Assembly (NCBI RefSeq): GCF_004168255.1
Contig: NZ_SEWG01000006.1
Span: 124,001 to 188,000, forward strand
Source: Mucilaginibacter terrigena
Lineage (GTDB): Bacteria > Bacteroidota > Bacteroidia > Sphingobacteriales > Sphingobacteriaceae
Direction of reading: 5' to 3'
Length of the DNA: 64,000 nt
The notes beneath the pieces were generated by a model, which worked only from the letters and a program-made list of their open reading frames with translations, did not search any database and was not told the origin of the DNA. How positions within the stretch are numbered: position 1 is the first letter of the stretch; each line of letters begins with the position of its first letter. The position numbers and the translations under genes were made by a program. Of this stretch, positions 35,615 through 45,197 are shown one piece after another.

Positions 35615-36799
35615 ATGAGTAATTTAATTAACCGCATCAGGTCAATTGATGCGTTTCGTGCGGTTACCATGTTCCTGATGATCTTTGTTAATGATCTGGA
35701 TGGCGTGCCAAACACACCCGAGTGGCTCAAACATGCAGATGTAAATGCCGACGCTTTAGGACTTGCCGATACCATTTTCCCCGCCTTTCTTTTTATTGTG
35801 GGTTTATCAATACCCTACGCTTTTAAAAAACGCCTTTATAACGAGGACGCCAAGCTGCCGCTGCGTATTATCACACGGTCGTTCGCGCTTATATTTATCG
35901 GGTTTTTTCACGCCAATATGGAAACCTATAACGAGGCTACCACCGTGTTGCCCAAGCCCGTTTGGGATAGCCTGGCCACCTTCAGCTTCTTTTTTATCTT
36001 TTTAGATTACAGCAAAACCAGTTCCAAACTAAAGCAATACATTTTCCAGGGATTTGGCGTGGCATTGCTGATAACCATGTGCATCCTTTACAAAAGCACC
36101 GACCCAAGCCACCCCTGGCTGCATTTAACCTGGTGGGGCATACTGGGGCTCATCGGGTGGTCGTACCTGGTGTGTGCGTTTATATACTATTACAGTAACG
36201 GGGTACTTTGGGTACAGGCCGCCGCCTGGATCTTCTTCATGTTCTTCAATATCGATTTTCACTTTGGCATGCTCAACTTTTTAAACGGCATCCAAAAGTA
36301 TATGTGGATAGCCGGCAACGGCGCCATGCAGGCTTTTACCATGGCAGGCATATTTGTATCGGTAATGTACATGCGGCTAAACCAAAACAAAGAGATTAAG
36401 ATGCTGTGGGTAGGCCTGCTGCTGATAGCCGTAATACTGTTTAACCTGGGCTTTATAGTGCGCTACTTTAGCGGCGGCATCTCTAAAATGCGCGATACCC
36501 CCTCGTGGGTGCTGATATGCACCGGCATTAGCCTGGTGGTGTACGCCGGCTTTGTTTACCTGGTAGATTTTAAGCATAAGTTTCATTGGTTTAAGGTGAT
36601 AGAGCCCGCGGGCACCAATACCTTTACCTGCTACTTGCTGCCCTTTTTATTTTACCCCCTTTACCAGATGACCGACCTGGGCTACCCCGAATACTTTGAC
36701 CAGGGTACTGGCGGGCTCATCAAATGTATCATCTTCTCGTTTGTAATGGTATGGCTAACCGGCCTGCTGCAAAAGATAAACGTAAGGCTGAAGATTTAG
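35615..36799 (+). CDS. DUF5009/heparan-alpha-glucosaminide acetyltransferase-like membrane protein
   Basis: A 394-residue polytopic inner-membrane protein with about ten helices. The N-terminal RIRSIDAFRAVTMFLMIFVND and FPAFLFIVGLSIPYAFKKR are characteristic of the HGSNAT/NagX acyltransferase group, whose eukaryotic member transfers acetyl from CoA across the membrane to glucosamine. A bacterial role in cell-wall or polysaccharide sugar acetylation or transport is possible (inference). Confidence 0.85.
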   Translation: MSNLINRIRSIDAFRAVTMFLMIFVNDLDGVPNTPEWLKHADVNADALGLADTIFPAFLFIVGLSIPYAFKKRLYNEDAKLPLRIITRSFALIFIGFFHANMETYNEATTVLPKPVWDSLATFSFFFIFLDYSKTSSKLKQYIFQGFGVALLITMCILYKSTDPSHPWLHLTWWGILGLIGWSYLVCAFIYYYSNGVLWVQAAAWIFFMFFNIDFHFGMLNFLNGIQKYMWIAGNGAMQAFTMAGIFVSVMYMRLNQNKEIKMLWVGLLLIAVILFNLGFIVRYFSGGISKMRDTPSWVLICTGISLVVYAGFVYLVDFKHKFHWFKVIEPAGTNTFTCYLLPFLFYPLYQMTDLGYPEYFDQGTGGLIKCIIFSFVMVWLTGLLQKINVRLKI

Positions 36800-36841
36800 C
36801 AAGAGAGGCAGGAAGGCAAGAGCCAGGAAGCAGGATTTACC

Positions 36842-37038
36842 GGGGTGTCCCACTAAATATGACACACAATGAGACAGTTTGATAAATTGCTGATATACAA
36901 ATAGTTACAAAAATTTATTTTTCAATTTTATTTAAAGCATAACTTTCAAAATTTACCTCAACTCATTTAATATAAGGTATTTATATATTTTCAACAGGGT
37001 GTCCCACTCGTTTCTGAATGGGACGGAATGGGACACCC
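36842..37038. repeat. Three GGGTGTCCCA motifs in a 403-bp gap
   Basis: GGGTGTCCCACT occurs at 36843-36854 and 36997-37008, and the exact inverse TGGGACACCC at 37029-37038. The last two form a 10-bp stem over a 22-nt loop. The gap 36800-37202 between the DUF5009 and DUF985 genes is otherwise AT-rich, with a TTTACACTTTTAG/TTTACACTTTTTT direct repeat near 37112-37156. No gene seen. It may be a regulator-binding array upstream of the DUF985 gene or a dispersed element. Confidence 0.6.
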
Positions 37039-37202
37039 GCTGATTTTAGATTTTAGAATTACGATTTCGGATTTAATGTATCAACCTAAATCCTCACCCG
37101 TGCTGAGAGAAGTTTACACTTTTAGTTACTAATACTGCGGTTAGTTTACACTTTTTTTCGCCCGGCATTCGCCTTATATTGCGCGCTTAATTACAGTCAG
37201 CC

Positions 37203-37691
37203 ATGCCCGCAACCGCCCAATACTGGATAGATCATTTACAACTGCAGCCGCACCCCGAGGGTGGGTATTACAAAGAAGTTTTCCGTTCGCCCAATCAGGT
37301 TACGCGGGCCGGTGCTACGGCAGGGAAGCAGGCCTGCACATCCATTTACTATTTGCTGGAAGGCCGCGACTTCTCCGGCTTTCATCGCCTGGCGTCCGAC
37401 GAGCTTTGGTATTTCCATAAAGGTGAGCCGCTGCATATCCATGTACTCGGCGCTGATGACAACCTCACCACCATCGAACTGAGCGACACGCTTACCGGCA
37501 ACCTGCAGGCCATCATCCCGCCAAACACCTGGTTCGCGGCCGAGATCCCTTCTGACACCGGCTTTGCCCTAATGAGCTGCGCCGTTGCCCCCGGTTTTGA
37601 TTTTGCCGAGTTCGAGATGGCGAAGAAGTTTGACTTGCTGGCGCGATATCCGCAGCATGCCAACTTGCTGGATAGGTTGTGCAGATGTTAA
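37203..37691 (+). CDS. DUF985 (cupin_5) family protein
   Basis: A 162-residue cupin of the YML079W/DUF985 type: WIDHLQLQPHPEGGYYKEVFR at the N-terminus (shown in part), SIYYLLEGRDFSGFHRLASDE and WYFHKGEPLHIHVL as the two beta motifs, and SCAVAPGFDFAEFEMAKK near the end. It is thought to bind small molecules; enzymatic role unproven. Full length, cytosolic. The VOC gene follows 54 bp downstream on the same strand. Confidence 0.88.
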   Translation: MPATAQYWIDHLQLQPHPEGGYYKEVFRSPNQVTRAGATAGKQACTSIYYLLEGRDFSGFHRLASDELWYFHKGEPLHIHVLGADDNLTTIELSDTLTGNLQAIIPPNTWFAAEIPSDTGFALMSCAVAPGFDFAEFEMAKKFDLLARYPQHANLLDRLCRC

Positions 37692-37745
37692 CTACAGAAA
37701 AAGGTATAATTATTGCACCTTGATCTGTAACCAATAACATGATAC

Positions 37746-38138
37746 ATGAAACCACGAAAGATCTGGGCAAACTTCAGTGTTAAAGATGCCGCCCGCACCA
37801 ACCAGTTTTATACGCAGCTGGGCCTTAAACCCAACAATACCAATAACTACCCCAAATTGGCCAGCTTCGCCTTTGGCGACGACGCGTTTGTGATCCATTT
37901 TTTTGAAGAAGGCTCGCAGATAAATGATTTTTTAACGACCGGCGCCACCAACGAGATCATATTTACGCTATCTGCCGAAACCGAACAGGAAGTAAAGGAG
38001 TGGGAAGAGCAGGTAAAGGCCGCGGGCGGCAGCATCTTCCAGCAGGCAGAGCGCGATAAAAATGGCTACTACGGCTGCGGCTTTGCCGACCCCGACGGGC
38101 ATAAGTTTAATATACTGCTGATGGAAGAGGGGATGTAG
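37746..38138 (+). CDS. VOC/glyoxalase-fold protein
   Basis: A 130-residue vicinal-oxygen-chelate protein. Two beta-alpha-beta-beta-beta modules are visible: WANFSVKDAARTNQFYTQLG with FAFGDDAFVIHFF, and LSAETEQEVKEWEEQVKAAG with FADPDGHKFNILL. Members bind metals and act as lyases, dioxygenases or antibiotic-binding proteins. The usual metal ligands are only partly evident, so the activity is open. Confidence 0.85.
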   Translation: MKPRKIWANFSVKDAARTNQFYTQLGLKPNNTNNYPKLASFAFGDDAFVIHFFEEGSQINDFLTTGATNEIIFTLSAETEQEVKEWEEQVKAAGGSIFQQAERDKNGYYGCGFADPDGHKFNILLMEEGM

Positions 38139-38234
38139 TTGGCGTAGGCTGCCTACAACCCAACTTCGGCGTTCGATATTAAAAATTCATTATTCGATAT
38201 TAAAAAAGCAGCGCCGCTGGGGTTGAGTGGCCTC

Positions 38235-38753
38235 TTACTTCTTCAATAACTCTGCCGAACCAAAAAACAGGTCTTTATCTTTGGTGTCCACGTTAACCGG
38301 AACCCGGCACGATAGCGAGTACACTCTGCTGCCAACCAATATCATTTGCAGGTACAAAGTGCTTTTTGTGGTATTGTCCACCCCGGTAAGGTTGTAGGTG
38401 GTGTACGTTTCCCATTTGCCTATAGTGGCCGGGCCAAAGGTGTAATTGATTTTCTTCGACGCAATTCCAGTCCTTAACCCATCGGCAAATCGCTGGTCGT
38501 CCTTTATCGGTGCAAGTGCGGCCGAATCTAAATGCGCCATCACAAAATAATCTACCATGTTGGCGCTGTAGGCAACACTATCCGCCTGCCTAAGGGTATA
38601 AACATCAACGTCGTTCCGCACCTCCTTTAGCGGCGCAGCAGGGAACTTCACCAAAAACTGCTCGTCCAGTTTTTGCGCAACCCAGGCAGTTTGGGCATTA
38701 ACAGCAGCCGAAAACATCAGCGCAAACAACAACAGGTAACGGGCTTTTTTCAT
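38235..38753 (-). CDS. Hypothetical secreted protein
   Basis: A 172-residue protein with a clear signal peptide (MKKARYLLLFALMFSAAVNA). The mature part is mixed alpha/beta (WVAQKLDEQFLVKFPAAPLK, YLQMILVGSRVYSLSCRVPV). This layout resembles the small periplasmic proteins related to the PsbP/DcrB lipoprotein fold, but I cannot confirm it. Isolated gene. Confidence 0.75.
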   Translation of the reverse strand: MKKARYLLLFALMFSAAVNAQTAWVAQKLDEQFLVKFPAAPLKEVRNDVDVYTLRQADSVAYSANMVDYFVMAHLDSAALAPIKDDQRFADGLRTGIASKKINYTFGPATIGKWETYTTYNLTGVDNTTKSTLYLQMILVGSRVYSLSCRVPVNVDTKDKDLFFGSAELLKK

Positions 38754-38848
38754 TGTGATTAGGATATGGAGTTAAGGTGATAAAAAGCCAAGATAGCGTT
38801 ATCAGATGGATTTGAAAAGGTGGTGTGGTGGGTTTCGGTAAGGGGCAG

Positions 38849-38903
38849 TCCCGTTTTACGCTTATACGGCGTAGGCGTTAGGCGCGGGGGCCGTTATCGC
38901 TTC
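38849..38903 (-). repeat. Left arm of ~50-bp inverted repeat flanking the DUF2971 gene
   Basis: Read on the minus strand: AGCGATAACGGCCCCCGCGC, CTAACGCCTACGC, CGTATAAGCGTAAAACGGG. The same order of blocks occurs on the plus strand at 40017-40070. Confidence 0.7.
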
Positions 38904-39939
38904 ACGTGGGATTAGACATCTGTTCATTTAGATGTGAGATTTGTACAGGAATATAATGATTATACTGTGGATATAAGAAATTAGTAATACTTTGGAAATC
39001 CATTAATGTATCATAGCTGTTCTTATATCCTAATATAACCTTCTTTATTTTTAATATTGGAATTAAGCTTTTAAGCACCGTTGGCGAAATGGCTTTTTCA
39101 ATTCTTATATATTCGCTGCTTTTGAACAGTGGTAATTCTACATAAGCGTAATTAATTCCACTTTTTGCAATAGAGTGTTTTAAATTACAAATATGGTGAG
39201 TAGACTCCTTTAAAGTGTACTGATCAAATTCATGGTGTGTTAAAAGCCTTACTTCTTTTTCATGTTCCCAAATTTTATTTTTATGCAATGCCATCAATGA
39301 AGACAATGCCTTCGGAAAGTTTTGGATAACCGAACTATGCTCTTTTTGAAATTCTTCATGAAAAGTCATAAAATCACGGAATCTTTCAACAGATTTACAA
39401 CTACCGTACTGAACATTCGCTAACAGAAAATTTGACCATTCATCTATCGGATTAGTGACTTCGAAAACAATTGCGGCACCTAATCCATCCCCTCCATACA
39501 AACGCCACATCGGAAAGTTGTCAGGGCGGTTTTTATTAGTTACTTTACAAAATGAAGCAGTAAAAAAGTGGTTTTTATAACCATCAATTTGATCATTCGT
39601 AAACTTCATCTGCAAATTTTTAACAAGGAAGCTAACTTCTTGCGGGTCATTAAGAGCAATTAAATTGCTCAAGCGTAAATAACCACTATTAATAATTTCT
39701 ATTATGTTTTGAACACTCGAACTATAGTGTATGAGGTCATAATTCCTTTTTGTTTGGTATTCTGTTTTATTTAGATTAAAAGAATTAAGTCTAAATTCAA
39801 ATTTGCAGAATAAAGGCTCGTCCCCGCTATACCATGATCTCCTGCTGCCAAATTCGAGACTTGGGTAAAACTCTTTCGCGGATTTTAAGTATTTCTCAAC
39901 AATATTATCGATGTAAGGAGTAGCGCTTTTTCGATTCAT
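38902..39939 (-). CDS. DUF2971 domain-containing protein
   Basis: A 345-residue soluble protein. The central block HYSSSVQNIIEIINSGYLRLSN, NDPQEVSFLV, FTASFCKVTNKNRPDNFPMWRLYG (shown in parts) and GAAIVFEV is the DUF2971 domain: H-Y-S then S-x-S-x-C and M-W-x-x-Y-G. DUF2971 genes are often found on genomic islands and near defence genes; the biochemical role is unknown. The gene is strikingly AT-rich against its neighbours and is bracketed by inverted ~50-bp repeats, which points to horizontal acquisition. Confidence 0.82.
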   Translation of the reverse strand: MNRKSATPYIDNIVEKYLKSAKEFYPSLEFGSRRSWYSGDEPLFCKFEFRLNSFNLNKTEYQTKRNYDLIHYSSSVQNIIEIINSGYLRLSNLIALNDPQEVSFLVKNLQMKFTNDQIDGYKNHFFTASFCKVTNKNRPDNFPMWRLYGGDGLGAAIVFEVTNPIDEWSNFLLANVQYGSCKSVERFRDFMTFHEEFQKEHSSVIQNFPKALSSLMALHKNKIWEHEKEVRLLTHHEFDQYTLKESTHHICNLKHSIAKSGINYAYVELPLFKSSEYIRIEKAISPTVLKSLIPILKIKKVILGYKNSYDTLMDFQSITNFLYPQYNHYIPVQISHLNEQMSNPT

Positions 39940-40013
39940 TTTTTGTAACTATAATAAGGTTCAGTAATGCAAGATAGCAAAATTACAGGTTGCAGGAAGC
40001 CCCCGCGTTGGAT

Positions 40014-40071
40014 TGCAGCGGATACCGGCCCCGCGCCTAAGGCCTGTGCAGTATAAGCGTAAAGCCCGGCC
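40014..40071 (+). repeat. Right arm of ~50-bp inverted repeat flanking the DUF2971 gene
   Basis: AGCGGATACCGGCCCCGCGC, CTAAGGCCTGTGC, AGTATAAGCGTAAAGCCCGG. Pairs with the left arm at 38849-38903 with scattered mismatches. Confidence 0.7.
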
Positions 40072-40124
40072 GCAGGCAACGCCCATAGCGAGTTGGAAGT
40101 TGAAAGTAGGCAGTCAGGAGCCCT

Positions 40125-40290
40125 TTGTCATGATAAGCCTGTCGAACCATTGGCCGCCGGGTCTCCACCCGCGCCCTTCCAAAAGCTCAGGATTGACCCC
40201 CTGTTTAATAACACACCCCCAACCCCTCTCAAGAGGGGAGCTAAAATCCCAGAAAAACCCGCTCCCCGCACTACAATCCCCGCACATTCT
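40125..40290. repeat. Mixed intergenic repeat fragments
   Basis: This part of the 39940-40378 gap holds CATGATAAGCCTGTCGAACC, AAAAGCTCAGGATTGACCCC and CCCCCAACCCCTCTCAAGAG followed by GGGAG. All resemble dispersed repeats found elsewhere in the window. No gene is evident. Confidence 0.5.
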
Positions 40291-40329
40291 CCCCCTGTTA
40301 ACACCCCAAATCCCAATTAAAAAAAACAC

Positions 40330-40360
40330 TTTCCGGTTTTGAGAAATTTACCTACATTTG
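40330..40360 (+). promoter_or_regulatory. Promoter of the DUF177-rpmF-plsX-fabH operon
   Basis: TTTC (40330-40333), 19-nt spacer, TACATTTG (40353-40360). The -7 box matches TAnnTTTG; the -33 has one mismatch. The predicted transcript start near 40367 lies downstream of the TTG at 40358, so translation must begin later, at TTG 40379. Confidence 0.62.
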
Positions 40361-40378
40361 CGGGCTAATTGTTGCTCA

Positions 40379-40900
40379 TTGAAATCGCTAAAGACATATT
40401 CAATACCTTTTACCGGCCTTAAACTGGGTAAGCATTATTTTGAATACGAGATAAACGATGCTTTTTTTGCTGAATTTGATTATTCGCTGGTGAAAAAGGC
40501 TAACCTGGTTTGCAAGGTTGAACTGGATAAGCAGGAAACAATGCTGATCCTGAATTTTGACATTACAGGCACCGTTGGCGCCACTTGCGATAAGTGCCTT
40601 GCCGATTACCTGCAGCCGATGGACATACACGAGCAGCAGATAGCCCGCTTTACCGACGAGGAAATGGGCGAGGATGATGAGATAATTACCCTGGGCAAAA
40701 ACGATCACGAGATCGCATTAGCCGGGCTGATATATGAATATGTTAACGTTGCCCTGCCGTTTATTGCAAATTGCAGCAACCAGGGCGATGGCAAGCAATG
40801 TGACGAGGAAATGCTGCAAAACTTAGATAAGCTTGCGGCAAATGATGAACAAACCGAGCGAATTGACCCGAGATGGGAAGCGCTTAAAAAATTAAAATAA
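40379..40900 (+). CDS. DUF177 (YceD-like) protein
   Basis: A 173-residue protein of the DUF177/YceD family, linked to 23S rRNA/large-subunit biogenesis and almost always encoded before rpmF. Start TTG at 40379 gives MKSLKTYSIPFTGLKLG; the longer frame from 40358 overlaps the promoter. A CDKCLADY motif (~74) and the acidic stretch EEMGEDDEIITL are typical, as is a C-terminal DPRWEALKKLK. First gene of the operon; rpmF follows 17 bp later. Confidence 0.9.
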   Translation: MKSLKTYSIPFTGLKLGKHYFEYEINDAFFAEFDYSLVKKANLVCKVELDKQETMLILNFDITGTVGATCDKCLADYLQPMDIHEQQIARFTDEEMGEDDEIITLGKNDHEIALAGLIYEYVNVALPFIANCSNQGDGKQCDEEMLQNLDKLAANDEQTERIDPRWEALKKLK

Positions 40901-40917
40901 TATAATAACTAAAAGTT

Positions 40918-41109
40918 ATGGCACATCCAAAACGGAAAATTTCAAAATCAAGAAGAGATAAACGCAGAACGCATTACAAAGCCGAAGCGCCTACTTTAAC
41001 TACTTGCCAAACTACTGGCGCGGTACATTTACCACACCGTGCTTACACTGTTGACGGTAACGTTTACTTCAACGGAAAAATTCTGATCGAAAAGGCAGTT
41101 GCTGTATAA
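40918..41109 (+). CDS. rpmF: 50S ribosomal protein L32
   Basis: A 63-residue bL32 beginning [20 protein letters not shown]. It has a single Cys (TTCQTTG), so it is the zinc-free C-minus type. Placed between DUF177 and plsX as in most bacteria, tying ribosome production to lipid synthesis. Confidence 0.97.
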   Translation: MAHPKRKISKSRRDKRRTHYKAEAPTLTTCQTTGAVHLPHRAYTVDGNVYFNGKILIEKAVAV

Positions 41110-41123
41110 GTTAATTTTCTGAA

Positions 41124-42062
41124 ATGAAGATTGGCTTAGATATTATGGGCGGCGATTATGCCCCCAGGGCAGCCGTTTTAGGAGCAATTGAAGCCGTCAA
41201 GGCTTTAACTGCAGGGCAAAAACTTGTGCTTATTGGCGACAAGGATGTAGCCCTTACCATTCTTCAGGAAAATAATTTTAGCCCCGATAACTTCGAGTTT
41301 GTACACACAACCGAGGTTATTGGCATGGGCGAACACCCCACAAAGGCCATTGTTCAAAAGCCAAATTCAAGTATAGCTGTTGGTTTCCAGATGCTTAAAG
41401 AGGGTGCCTTACAGGCATTTTCGTCGGCAGGGAACACCGGGGCCATGCTGGTAGGCAGTATGTTCAGCGTAAAAACCATACCCGGTGTAATACGCCCGGC
41501 CATGACAACCATTGTACCCAAACTTAAAGGCGGTTTGGGTATTATTTTAGATGTAGGCGCCAACGCCGATTGCAAGCCCGATGTGCTTTTGCAGTTTGGT
41601 ATTTTGGGCAGCCTGCTTGCCGAATCTATCTACGGGATACCCAACCCGCGCATAGCGCTGATGAATATTGGCGAAGAAGAGGAAAAAGGCAACCTGCTTT
41701 TACAGGCCACCTATCCTTTAATGAAAGAAACCACCCTGTTTAACTTTGTTGGTAATGTGGAAGGGCGCGACCTTTTTGCCGATAACAACGATGTTATTGT
41801 TTGCGACGGTTTTACAGGCAACGTTATTCTTAAACTTGCCGAATCTTTTTACGTTATTACCCAAAAGAAAAGATTAAAAGACGAATTTTTTGACCGTTTT
41901 AACTACGAGCAATACGGCGGAAGCCCTATACTTGGTGTTAATGCGCCTGTTGTTGTTGGCCACGGCATATCAAGCCCCGAGGCGATCAAGAATATGGTGC
42001 TGCTGTCCAGGAACATGATCGAGACCAATCTTATAGATAAAATTAAACTGGCTTTTCAGTAA
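41124..42062 (+). CDS. plsX: Phosphate acyltransferase PlsX
   Basis: PlsX makes acyl-phosphate from acyl-ACP for phospholipid synthesis. The 312-residue protein begins [14 protein letters not shown], contains [16 protein letters not shown] (~92), [12 protein letters not shown] (~145), [11 protein letters not shown] (~185) and [15 protein letters not shown] (~230). Length and motifs are normal. Fourteen bases after rpmF and 11 before fabH: one operon. Confidence 0.97.
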   Translation: MKIGLDIMGGDYAPRAAVLGAIEAVKALTAGQKLVLIGDKDVALTILQENNFSPDNFEFVHTTEVIGMGEHPTKAIVQKPNSSIAVGFQMLKEGALQAFSSAGNTGAMLVGSMFSVKTIPGVIRPAMTTIVPKLKGGLGIILDVGANADCKPDVLLQFGILGSLLAESIYGIPNPRIALMNIGEEEEKGNLLLQATYPLMKETTLFNFVGNVEGRDLFADNNDVIVCDGFTGNVILKLAESFYVITQKKRLKDEFFDRFNYEQYGGSPILGVNAPVVVGHGISSPEAIKNMVLLSRNMIETNLIDKIKLAFQ

Positions 42063-42073
42063 AAAAACATAGA

Positions 42074-43063
42074 ATGAGCAAAATTCATGCTGCTATTACC
42101 GCTGTAAATGGTTACGTACCCGAGTACGTTTTAACCAACCAGGAGCTGGAAACAATGGTAGACACTAATGATGAGTGGATAACCAGCCGCACCGGCATCA
42201 AAGAGCGCAGGATCCTTAAAGGCGAAGGCCTTGGCACATCAGACATGGCCGTACCGGCTGTTGAAGGTTTGCTTAAAAAGCGCGGCATTAGTGCCGACGA
42301 GATCGACCTGATCATTTTTTGCACCACCACCCCCGATCTTCCTTTCCCGGCTACGGCAAATATTTTAGCACACAAAATTGGCGCTAAAAATGCCTGGGGA
42401 TACGATTTGCAGGCGGCATGCTCGGGCTTTATTTTTGGCCTTGCAACCGGCGCCCAGTTTATCGAGAGCGGTAAGCACACCAAAGTTTTGGTAGTAGGCG
42501 GCGATAAAATGTCGGCCATTATCAATTACGAGGACCGCGCTACCTGTATCATATTTGGCGATGGCTGCGGCTGCGCACTGCTTGAGCCAAACACCGATGG
42601 CTACGGCATACTGGATTCGGTATTAAAAAGCGACGGCGCAGGCTCACAGCTTTTATTCCAAAAATCGGGTGGTTCGGTTAGTCCGGCCACGCACGAAACC
42701 GTTGCCAATAAAGAGCACTTTGCATACCAGGAAGGCCAGGCGGTATTTAAATTTGCCGTAACCAACATGGCCGATGTTGCCGCCGAAGTAATGGAGCGCA
42801 ATAGCCTTACTGCCGATGATATTGCATGGCTGGTACCACACCAGGCCAACAAACGTATTATTGATGCCACAGCAAACCGTACCGGTGTTAGCGCCGATAA
42901 GGTTATTGTGAACATTGAACGCTACGGCAACACTACAAACGGGACCATACCACTATGTTTATGGGAGTGGGAAGATAAATTTAAAAAGGGCGATAACCTT
43001 ATTTTAGCAGCCTTTGGCGGCGGGTTCACCTGGGGTTCTATCTACTTAAAATGGGCTTATTAG
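42074..43063 (+). CDS. fabH: 3-oxoacyl-ACP synthase III
   Basis: FabH starts fatty-acid synthesis by condensing acyl-CoA with malonyl-ACP. The 329-residue protein has the catalytic triad: Cys in [12 protein letters not shown] (~114), His in [11 protein letters not shown] (~255) and Asn in [12 protein letters not shown] (~285). [12 protein letters not shown] lies at ~33-44. In this phylum FabH often prefers branched-chain acyl-CoA primers, to which the fused E1 at 51026 could contribute (inference). Confidence 0.97.
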   Translation: MSKIHAAITAVNGYVPEYVLTNQELETMVDTNDEWITSRTGIKERRILKGEGLGTSDMAVPAVEGLLKKRGISADEIDLIIFCTTTPDLPFPATANILAHKIGAKNAWGYDLQAACSGFIFGLATGAQFIESGKHTKVLVVGGDKMSAIINYEDRATCIIFGDGCGCALLEPNTDGYGILDSVLKSDGAGSQLLFQKSGGSVSPATHETVANKEHFAYQEGQAVFKFAVTNMADVAAEVMERNSLTADDIAWLVPHQANKRIIDATANRTGVSADKVIVNIERYGNTTNGTIPLCLWEWEDKFKKGDNLILAAFGGGFTWGSIYLKWAY

Positions 43064-43065
43064 CC

Positions 43066-43190
43066 GATGTGCAGATTTTAAATGTGCAGATATGCAGATT
43101 TTTAATTAAAACATCTTAAAATTGTAAGTGTTAAATAACTAATTCATTTAAAATCATCTGCACATTTGCATATCCGCATATTTGCATATT
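43066..43190. repeat. TGCAGAT/TGCAAAT iterated repeats, inverted halves
   Basis: GATGTGCAGATTTTAAATGT and GCAGATATGCAGATTT (43066-43103) face the inverse ATCTGCACATTTGCATATCC and GCATATTTGCATATTT (43155-43190). Related text follows rng at 22729-22758. It fills the 165-bp fabH-accB gap, so the leader of accB could fold on itself. Confidence 0.6.
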
Positions 43191-43228
43191 TATAAATACT
43201 TTTATCCAAAAACCAATTATCGCTTCAT

Positions 43229-43705
43229 ATGGATATTAAACAGATTCAGGATCTTATACGCTTTGTGTCAAAATCGGGCGTAAACGAAGTTTCTATCGAG
43301 CAGGAAAATTTTAAGATTACCATAAAAACAAACGATGCGCCTACGTATGTAAACGCATCCATCCCGGCGCCACAGCCGCTTGCTGCAGCCCCTGCGCCGC
43401 AGCCTGCAAGCCTGCCATCAGCGGCACCGGCTGCCGAAGCTGTAGCAGTTGCCGATACCTCAAATCTCATCACCATTAAATCGCCGATGATAGGTACTTT
43501 CTACCGCTCGTCATCACCTGATAAACCATTGTTTGTTAACGTGGGCGATGAAATAAGCACCGGCAGTGTACTTTGCATTATCGAAGCCATGAAACTGTTT
43601 AACGAGATCGAGTCGGAATATTCCGGCCGTATAGTGAAGATATTGGTTGATAACGCATCGCCGGTAGAATACGACCAGCCTTTATTTTTAGTAGAACCTA
43701 AGTAA
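43229..43705 (+). CDS. accB: Biotin carboxyl carrier protein of acetyl-CoA carboxylase
   Basis: A 158-residue BCCP. The N-terminal part ([20 protein letters not shown]) is followed by an Ala/Pro-rich flexible linker (~45-80) and the biotinyl domain, whose [11 protein letters not shown] motif (Lys ~122) is biotinylated. Here MKLF replaces the usual MKLM/MKMM wording, which is common outside proteobacteria. Partner accC lies 86 bp downstream. Confidence 0.96.
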   Translation: MDIKQIQDLIRFVSKSGVNEVSIEQENFKITIKTNDAPTYVNASIPAPQPLAAAPAPQPASLPSAAPAAEAVAVADTSNLITIKSPMIGTFYRSSSPDKPLFVNVGDEISTGSVLCIIEAMKLFNEIESEYSGRIVKILVDNASPVEYDQPLFLVEPK

Positions 43706-43714
43706 TTTTTGCTG

Positions 43715-43776
43715 ATTTCACAGATTAGTGTGATTTCACAGATTTTTGATCGGTGTAATCTGTTAATCGGTGCAAT
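43715..43776. repeat. GATTTCACAGATT repeat between accB and accC
   Basis: TGATTTCACAGATT is repeated twice directly, then an inverted-like GTGTAATCTGTTAATCGGTG follows. A typical low-complexity intergenic filler in the phylum. Confidence 0.55.
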
Positions 43777-43791
43777 CCTAAAATCAAAAAG

Positions 43792-45126
43792 ATGTTTAAA
43801 AAAATATTAATAGCTAACCGAGGTGAAATTGCCCTGCGAATTATTCGCACCTGTAAAGAGATGGGCATCAAAACCATAGCTGTATACTCAACCGCCGACC
43901 GCGACAGCCTGCACGTGCGTTTTGCAGACGAGGCTGTTTGTATCGGCCCCCCTCCAAGCCGCGACTCCTACTTAAATATCCCCAACATCATATCGGCAGC
44001 CGAATTGACCAATGCCGACGCGATACACCCGGGTTATGGTTTTTTATCAGAGAATGCAAAGTTTTCGGCTATTTGTGCCGAATATGGTATCAAATTTATT
44101 GGTGCCACTGCTGATCAGATCAACCGCATGGGCGATAAGGCATCGGCCAAAGAAACCATGAAAAAGGCCGGCGTACCTATTGTGCCGGGCTCCGAAGGTC
44201 TGCTTGATAGCGTTAAACAAGGCATCGGCTTAGCCAACAAAATAGGTTACCCTGTTATACTTAAGGCAACCGCCGGTGGTGGTGGCCGCGGTATGCGTAT
44301 TGTTTGGAAAGACGAAGAATTTGAAAATGCCTGGGATAGCGCCCGCGCAGAATCGGGCGCAGCCTTTGGTAACGACGGCCTTTACCTTGAAAAATATGTT
44401 GAAGACCCGCGCCACATCGAGATCCAGGTAGTGGGCGACCAGTACGGCAAAGTTTGCCATTTATCTGAGCGCGACTGCTCTATACAGCGCCGCCACCAGA
44501 AACTGGTAGAGGAAGCGCCATCGCCATTTATGACAGAGAAGCTGCGTAAAAAAATGGGCGAGGCTGCTATTAAAGGCGCTAAAGCCGTTAAATACGAAGG
44601 TGCCGGTACGGTAGAGTTTCTGGTTGATAAAAACCGCAACTTCTACTTTATGGAGATGAACACCCGTATCCAGGTAGAGCACCCGGTTACCGAAGAGGTG
44701 ATCAACTTCGACCTCATCAAAGAACAAATAAAAGTTGCAGCGGGGATACCTATATCAGGCAAAAACTACGAACCAACGATGCACGCCATCGAGTGCCGTA
44801 TCAATGCCGAAGACCCTGCCAACAACTTCCGCCCTTCACCGGGTAAAATAACAAACTTCCACTCGCCGGGCGGCCATGGGGTGCGTGTAGATACGCATGT
44901 GTACAGCGGCTACGTTATCCCGCCAAATTACGACTCGATGATAGCCAAGGTTATTTGCATGGCCCAAACCCGCGACGAGGCTTTGGCAACCATGGAGCGC
45001 GCCTTAAGCGAGTTTGTGATAGAGGGTGTTAAAACCACTATTCCGTTCCATTTAAAGCTGCTGCAGGACCCTAACTTCCGCGCCGGTAACTTCACCACCA
45101 AATTCATGGAAACGTTCGAATATTAA
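43792..45126 (+). CDS. accC: Biotin carboxylase subunit of acetyl-CoA carboxylase
   Basis: A 444-residue biotin carboxylase. [20 protein letters not shown] at the N-terminus is followed by the ATP-grasp glycine loop [14 protein letters not shown] (~157-170). [16 protein letters not shown] (~286-301) carries metal-binding Glu and catalytic Arg/Glu, and the C-terminal domain has [18 protein letters not shown]. It carboxylates the biotin of AccB in the first step of fatty-acid synthesis. Confidence 0.97.
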   Translation: MFKKILIANRGEIALRIIRTCKEMGIKTIAVYSTADRDSLHVRFADEAVCIGPPPSRDSYLNIPNIISAAELTNADAIHPGYGFLSENAKFSAICAEYGIKFIGATADQINRMGDKASAKETMKKAGVPIVPGSEGLLDSVKQGIGLANKIGYPVILKATAGGGGRGMRIVWKDEEFENAWDSARAESGAAFGNDGLYLEKYVEDPRHIEIQVVGDQYGKVCHLSERDCSIQRRHQKLVEEAPSPFMTEKLRKKMGEAAIKGAKAVKYEGAGTVEFLVDKNRNFYFMEMNTRIQVEHPVTEEVINFDLIKEQIKVAAGIPISGKNYEPTMHAIECRINAEDPANNFRPSPGKITNFHSPGGHGVRVDTHVYSGYVIPPNYDSMIAKVICMAQTRDEALATMERALSEFVIEGVKTTIPFHLKLLQDPNFRAGNFTTKFMETFEY

Positions 45127-45197
45127 TATTAAAAAAATCTTCACGGGTTAATACAACGTAAATAGCATTCCGGCGTTAATACTGCGGAAACCAGGTA

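Noticed and set aside
40358..40378. TTG at 40358 as the DUF177 start
   Set aside because: It overlaps the -7 box TACATTTG, and the family N-terminus begins at the TTG at 40379.
43066..43190. CRISPR array
   Set aside because: The repeat units are only 7-9 nt, without spacers of regular length, and no cas gene is in the window.
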